The translations under genes were made by a program, and so were the position numbers. Below, in pieces: positions 43,979-48,466 of a stretch of DNA of 48,466 bases (positions are counted from its first letter, which is position 1; every line of letters begins with the position of its first letter). The DNA lies in assembly GCA_015039315.1 (NCBI GenBank), contig WIDE01000008.1:630655-679120 (forward strand), read 5' to 3'. The notes below the pieces were generated by a model. It did no database searches and was not told where the DNA came from. It worked only from the letters and a program-made list of their open reading frames with translations. This DNA is from Clavulina sp. PMI_390 (taxonomy: Eukaryota > Basidiomycota > Agaricomycetes > Cantharellales > Hydnaceae).

Positions 43979-46599
43979 ATATATGACGGATGCGCTCTTC
44001 ATTCCGAGGACGACCACACGCCAGCTAGCAGAGACTCGGCGCCGTCGCCTCTTCTTTCATACGAGCTGTCGGCACTCAGAGTTCCCAGGTCTTAAGTAAA
44101 GAATCATGCATAGAACCAGTCAACTCCGAACCTAAGCGGTCGAGTGGGATAACTATACTTAATAGTCAAAATGTCTCCATGAGTGGATAGTGCTTCGTTG
44201 TATTGGTAGCCGAGCGAAAATTTTTGGACTCGGTAGGCTGGACCGCCAACACGAGGACTTCACGTAAGTAAATGGCCACATCACGTTTGTGCTCACCACG
44301 TTCCGGTTGAACAATCTTTGCTCACGCTCAAAAAATGATGAAAATGATGGAAAATTTCGCTGCGGCTCCCCCACGTTCGAGTTTGTGTTGAATGGTGCGT
44401 TGATCCATCCAGGGACTTGCCTACCCCTAACGACGGGGAGCCAATAAGCAGGATTGGATTGATGTCGTGATCTGAATCCCAGATCAGCGCGGGGTGGAGT
44501 GGGCCATACGATAACGGCACTTATAGCGATCAATGGGAGGCGAGAGAAGAGAATGTGCTGGTTGTCGTCGTTCTATCGGCTCGAAGACGGGGATCTGAAT
44601 CGGTTGCCAGCGAGCGGGATGTGCCACACTCAATTTTACCTATCAACCTAATTTTTCCTTCCCACCCACACAAACACGGCACGTGAACTCGAGGGCTCGT
44701 GGCGCGACGCTGAGATATCTGATAGTGGATCGATCGGCTATTGAGTCATCGAGCACGACGATCATCCCTTTGTTGTGATGTTGATGATCATGTTTGAGAC
44801 GACTTCAAGAGTTGTTAGTCCCAGGACAACCTCAACTATTCGGGGTGCTTAGAAAGGACCCTGTGAAAGATTCGATATTGCCGATGTTAGAAGAAAACGT
44901 GGCCACCCACCTTCGAGAGAAGACGAAGCGCCGACCATTTTTGTTGGGGATGTTGATGGAACATAACGCGACCAGAAGAGAAGAAAGAAGAAAAACAGCT
45001 TGATTATCCATTTGTCAACGACCCTGACTATCCCTGTTCATCCATCCATGCTCTAGATATCCGTCTTTCACCATCCCAACGCCTCGTGGTGTTGGAAGAG
45101 GAGGTCATCTCGCATGTATCCCACATGCAACTGAATGCATATTCCTAATTGAGGGCGAGGGCGAGGCGATCAGACGACTTTTTTTTGACAGGCACCTTCT
45201 CAGTCCGTCCTTCGGGGCGTCGGACAGACGGGGCCAATTGTTGGGTGCGAGCCCGCCCCGGCGCGGGTGAGATCCCAGATGGCCCCAATTGCAGAAGCAC
45301 GATGTATGCACGCCTTTGCTGGCAGGCAGTTCTGTCGAGAGAGCCCAGAACGATAAGAGGAGGCCAGGCGATAGTGCGGAAGTGTAAGCCTCCAACCAAG
45401 CTGCTATTTTGAGTTTCAGAAAGAAGAGGCTAGAGAGGAGAATCCTTTTCAGTGGCAGATCGCCCGCCGCAAGCACTCCCTTGCCAACCAGTGACAACAC
45501 TGTCGCTAACCAGCCATAAAAGAGAGGGAGATAATAAAGATCCGCCAACAAGGGAAGAGACGCGGGGGTTGGGGTTGAGGCTGTTGAGGAAGAAAGCTAA
45601 GAAGCTATGCATGCGCCAGAACCAAAAAGGCGAGCGAGCAAGGGTTGAGGGAATGTGTGGCACACATATATACATACAGGAGAACTTTAGAAAACAGAAC
45701 AAAGAACTTGGCGCCGTCTGCGTCTGTGTATGTATGCACCGGGGCGCGAATCCGGGCCAATCCTCGAGAGCCACCAATTCGCTGCCTTGAAGCCGTGCTA
45801 ACAATTCACACCATCAGCCATCGCTGACGCGCGTCCTCGGGGTGAACAGTCACTTGGGCGGGTAGTGATAGGCGCTTGGAGTAGCTATGAGCCTTTTGAT
45901 AAAACTCTGATAGACGCGGATGCGCGCTGTCGAAAATCATTGAACAGGACGGGAGTTGATTGATTTGCGGGCATCCCCAGACATAGGCATTTCACTCGGC
46001 AGATAGATAGGAAGATCATGAAATACGAAAAGTCAGGCCAGGCCCCAGGTCGGTCGGTCCGTCCATCTGTTATAGATGTGGGGTCGAAATTCCGTGAAGC
46101 TCATACGTTTTGTTTTTCAAAGCCGCTCCGATCACATAGATGCGAAGATAGATAGAGATTCAGAGAGGATAATCCGGGGCATTTGTCGAATCAGTATGAT
46201 AGCTAGTATGCCGCCAGTCAGCAAGGCACGAAGAACATAACGATAACAGGTTCGGGGAGCCCATCAGCGTCCGCTGCCCGCCACACGCATGCACATGCGC
46301 AGCACGCCGCGCGACAAGTATGTTTCTCCTGTAGCTATAGCGAAATATATCATTCTCATCATTCTCGTTGACTTGCTACTGCGATCATGACAGTGACATT
46401 AGGGCCTCGGAGAAGTGTGCCCAGTTTATGTTTCCAGCTCACCGCGCTCCAAGAACAAGGCTGTGATGGGCGCGGTGGCGGCGCGACAGTAAAACATCAG
46501 GTACCATTATCCAGCCTGCGCTGCGCTGAATATTATCCGTTGGGGAAAAGTGCGCGCAGCTGGGGTGTCGGGATTATTAGCTTTTTTACGACACAGGTG

Positions 46600-46616
46600 G
46601 AGTCAGTGGCTGAGTC
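46600..46616 (+). repeat. 17-bp TGAGTC-containing element, copy 1
   Basis: GAGTCAGTGGCTGAGTC, identical to 46912-46928. It contains two GAGTC cores 12 bp apart on the same strand, similar to bZIP half sites. Confidence 0.7.
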
Positions 46617-46911
46617 GGCGAGGCTAGCGAGGCTGTTGATATTTTTTGGTGCCTGAGCTATCTCAACTAAGCGCAAACGTCATCGCGCGCAACAGAAATG
46701 CAGGACAGGGGTAAGATGACTCGATTATCAGACTGCATTCGCTGTGTGCTCCCGCTCGTCGGACGCGCTTTCGGAAGTATCGGATTCAACGACAGCGCAG
46801 TGTGCCAGAATCTCTTTTGTTGTGGTCGAGTCATCGGGGAAACGAAAGGAATGAATGGCTGTGCCGGCTCCTGTTACCGGGCCGGCTGCGGATGCATGAC
46901 CCCAATTGGGC

Positions 46912-46928
46912 GAGTCAGTGGCTGAGTC
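46912..46928 (+). repeat. 17-bp TGAGTC-containing element, copy 2
   Basis: Identical to 46600-46616, 312 bp away; here the second core extends to the full bZIP site TGAGTCA. Each copy lies close to an AGCTTTTTT run (about 20 bp upstream of copy 1, directly downstream of copy 2). Confidence 0.7.
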
Positions 46929-48466
46929 AGCTTTTTTGGGGCGTTGCTAATGGATGTGGCTTTAGCGAAAACGGATGATGATGACATCGCGTACAAATTA
47001 TTCTTCTGCAACGGATTAGTCGTAGGATTAGCTGTGACTACTGGTGGAGTGGTACGTATTAGGCATCTAGTGTGGAGAAGGACGGGGGCCCATCGCTGTA
47101 CCAACCAAGGCGATGATGTTGGTAACATGAACATGCATTTGACATCCAGTGATGATGGAGATGACATCGCAACAGCTTTGTCTTGCTACCACATGTGTGC
47201 ACCCTTACACCGTGACTAGACCGGTCAGTTGGTTTCACAGCTTTCAAATCCACAATGTCGGTCTGTTAGCCTATCATCGCAATCCGTAATCAGCAGCATC
47301 ATTTGCTGTCCCGCTATCCCGCCACCCCACAAACAGGCGCACCCTACCCTCGCGTCGATCCTTCGCCGGAGGACCGCGGGCACCAACCATATGCAAACAT
47401 GCGTGATACCCTACGCTAAGAAACCTAACGAGATTCTCCATCCCTCCATTCCCCGAAGGCGGTGGGTGAGTCAAGCGGTCGAGTCAAACGCCGTGGGGTT
47501 GCCCTCCCGGACAGGTTCGGATGTTGTCCATGCGAGGGAGTGGTCAGATAGGATTCGGACGGTTCGGACGGAATCGACTGTCGCACTCTCGGAAGGGCTG
47601 AATTACTATTGACTCGTTACCAGTACAGTTCGTATGTATTCGTATTAGCTATTAGCAAAAAGTCTCGATTCGGGAGGTATGAACGGAGTGTGTAGTTCAT
47701 TTTTCATTTCGCGTCCTTCTGGGCTGAAACTGTATGAAGAGAACGCTCTCGCTCTAGGTTTGGGGAATGGATGTCGTTATTGTGATTGATGATATACATG
47801 GGCTTAGCTTCCGCTGGGGAGGACGATATAGATGACACACAGAGATGCATGTCCTTGCCCGTCGGAAGGGAGGAAGGACAGGGACTGGATAGGATGGAAC
47901 GGGACGGAATGGAAAACATCTTTTGCGCTGATGCTATCATCATCACCAACATGATCATGGTATTGGCATAGGTATGTGTAGTAAGAAGGGTATGTACAGG
48001 TTGATGACGTGGAGACGAAGACGAAGAGATGTTGTGATGATGTGATGATGCCAGACGCGCGGGGGGACATGATCAAATCTTCATTTTGGGGAGCAGGCCC
48101 AGAGCGTTGTTGCGTGATATCGGAGCACACACAGGAAGAGGCGAGGGGCTGGACAAACGAGGCAGAGCCACTGACTAACGGTGAAAGGGTGTGTGGGAGA
48201 GACAGGGGTTGCTTGCTGGCTGTTTCTTTGGGATGACGGGCGGATCTACCCACAGGGAGCAAGAGGGCCTCGAGGCAGGGGAGCAGACAAGCTCGCGTTG
48301 ATTGTGAGGCCGAGGGGGAGAGAACGGAAGGGGGATAACAACAGACAATGCTGCTGTAGGGCCCAAAATGATCACCATGAATGCGTGATTCACAGCAGGG
48401 AGTGTGTGCCCAGATTGGTTCCCAGGTGGCCGGCGAATGCATGCATTTGCTGTTTGTGTTGTTGTG

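Larger units (their letters stand above)
43979..48466. other. Gene-poor tract, right part
   Basis: 4.5 kb without a supported gene. It contains simple GAT/ATG-rich patches (about 46972-46990 and 47146-47170, both ending GATGACATCGC), a duplicated TGAGTC-containing element, and a GA-rich right end. It could be a long upstream region of a gene beyond the window edge. Confidence 0.5.

Noticed and set aside
47804..48442. Minus-strand open frame of 212 codons, the longest in the right tract
   Set aside because: Translation is Ser/Pro/His/Cys-rich with no motif, the plus strand is GA-rich low-complexity DNA that leaves CT-rich frames open by chance, and no intron-linked extension is seen.

Overview
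The window is nuclear DNA from a filamentous basidiomycete. Genes are broken by many short introns of about 50-70 bp with CTNAC-like branch sites. Gene content (AIG1-type GTPases, a stonustoxin-family-like protein, multi-intron MDR transporters, a mitochondrial arginine-type carbamoyl-phosphate synthase) fits Agaricomycetes, and I would guess a Rhizoctonia/Ceratobasidiaceae-like fungus. That placement is inference. All gene models were spliced by hand; the exon phases close without a break in every model except the one flagged below.

Left part (1-16 kb): the 3' end of SDHAF2 (succinate dehydrogenase flavinylation factor) converges on a Golgi-type DXD glycosyltransferase. Next come two tandem full-size ABCB/MDR transporters (38 and 39 exons, 1341 and 1340 aa). 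They are recent paralogues with almost the same exon map, a shared core promoter, a conserved 9-nt microexon, and GC-AG introns in the first copy only.

Middle (16.5-26 kb): an accessory-looking cluster. Two AIG1-type GTPase genes flank, in opposite orientation, a gene combining a stonustoxin/MACPF-like N-terminus with MORN-like repeats. The two GTPases share intron positions and a core promoter block, but the left copy lacks a cysteine-rich segment. Related degenerate sequence patches occur in and beside the cluster. This is the best candidate for an undescribed system, possibly an intracellular recognition and membrane-attack module.

Right-centre (27.6-37 kb): conserved housekeeping genes. 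These are CPA2 (carbamoyl-phosphate synthase large subunit, with a cluster of Gcn4/Cpc1-like TGACTC sites upstream), a Nab2/ZC3H14-type CCCH poly(A)-RNA-binding protein, and a mitochondrial membrane-anchored AAA+-type ATPase (13 exons).

Right part (37-48.5 kb): about 11.5 kb with no gene I can support, apart from one possible 69-residue tail-anchored protein. It contains simple repeats and a duplicated 17-bp TGAGTC-containing element.
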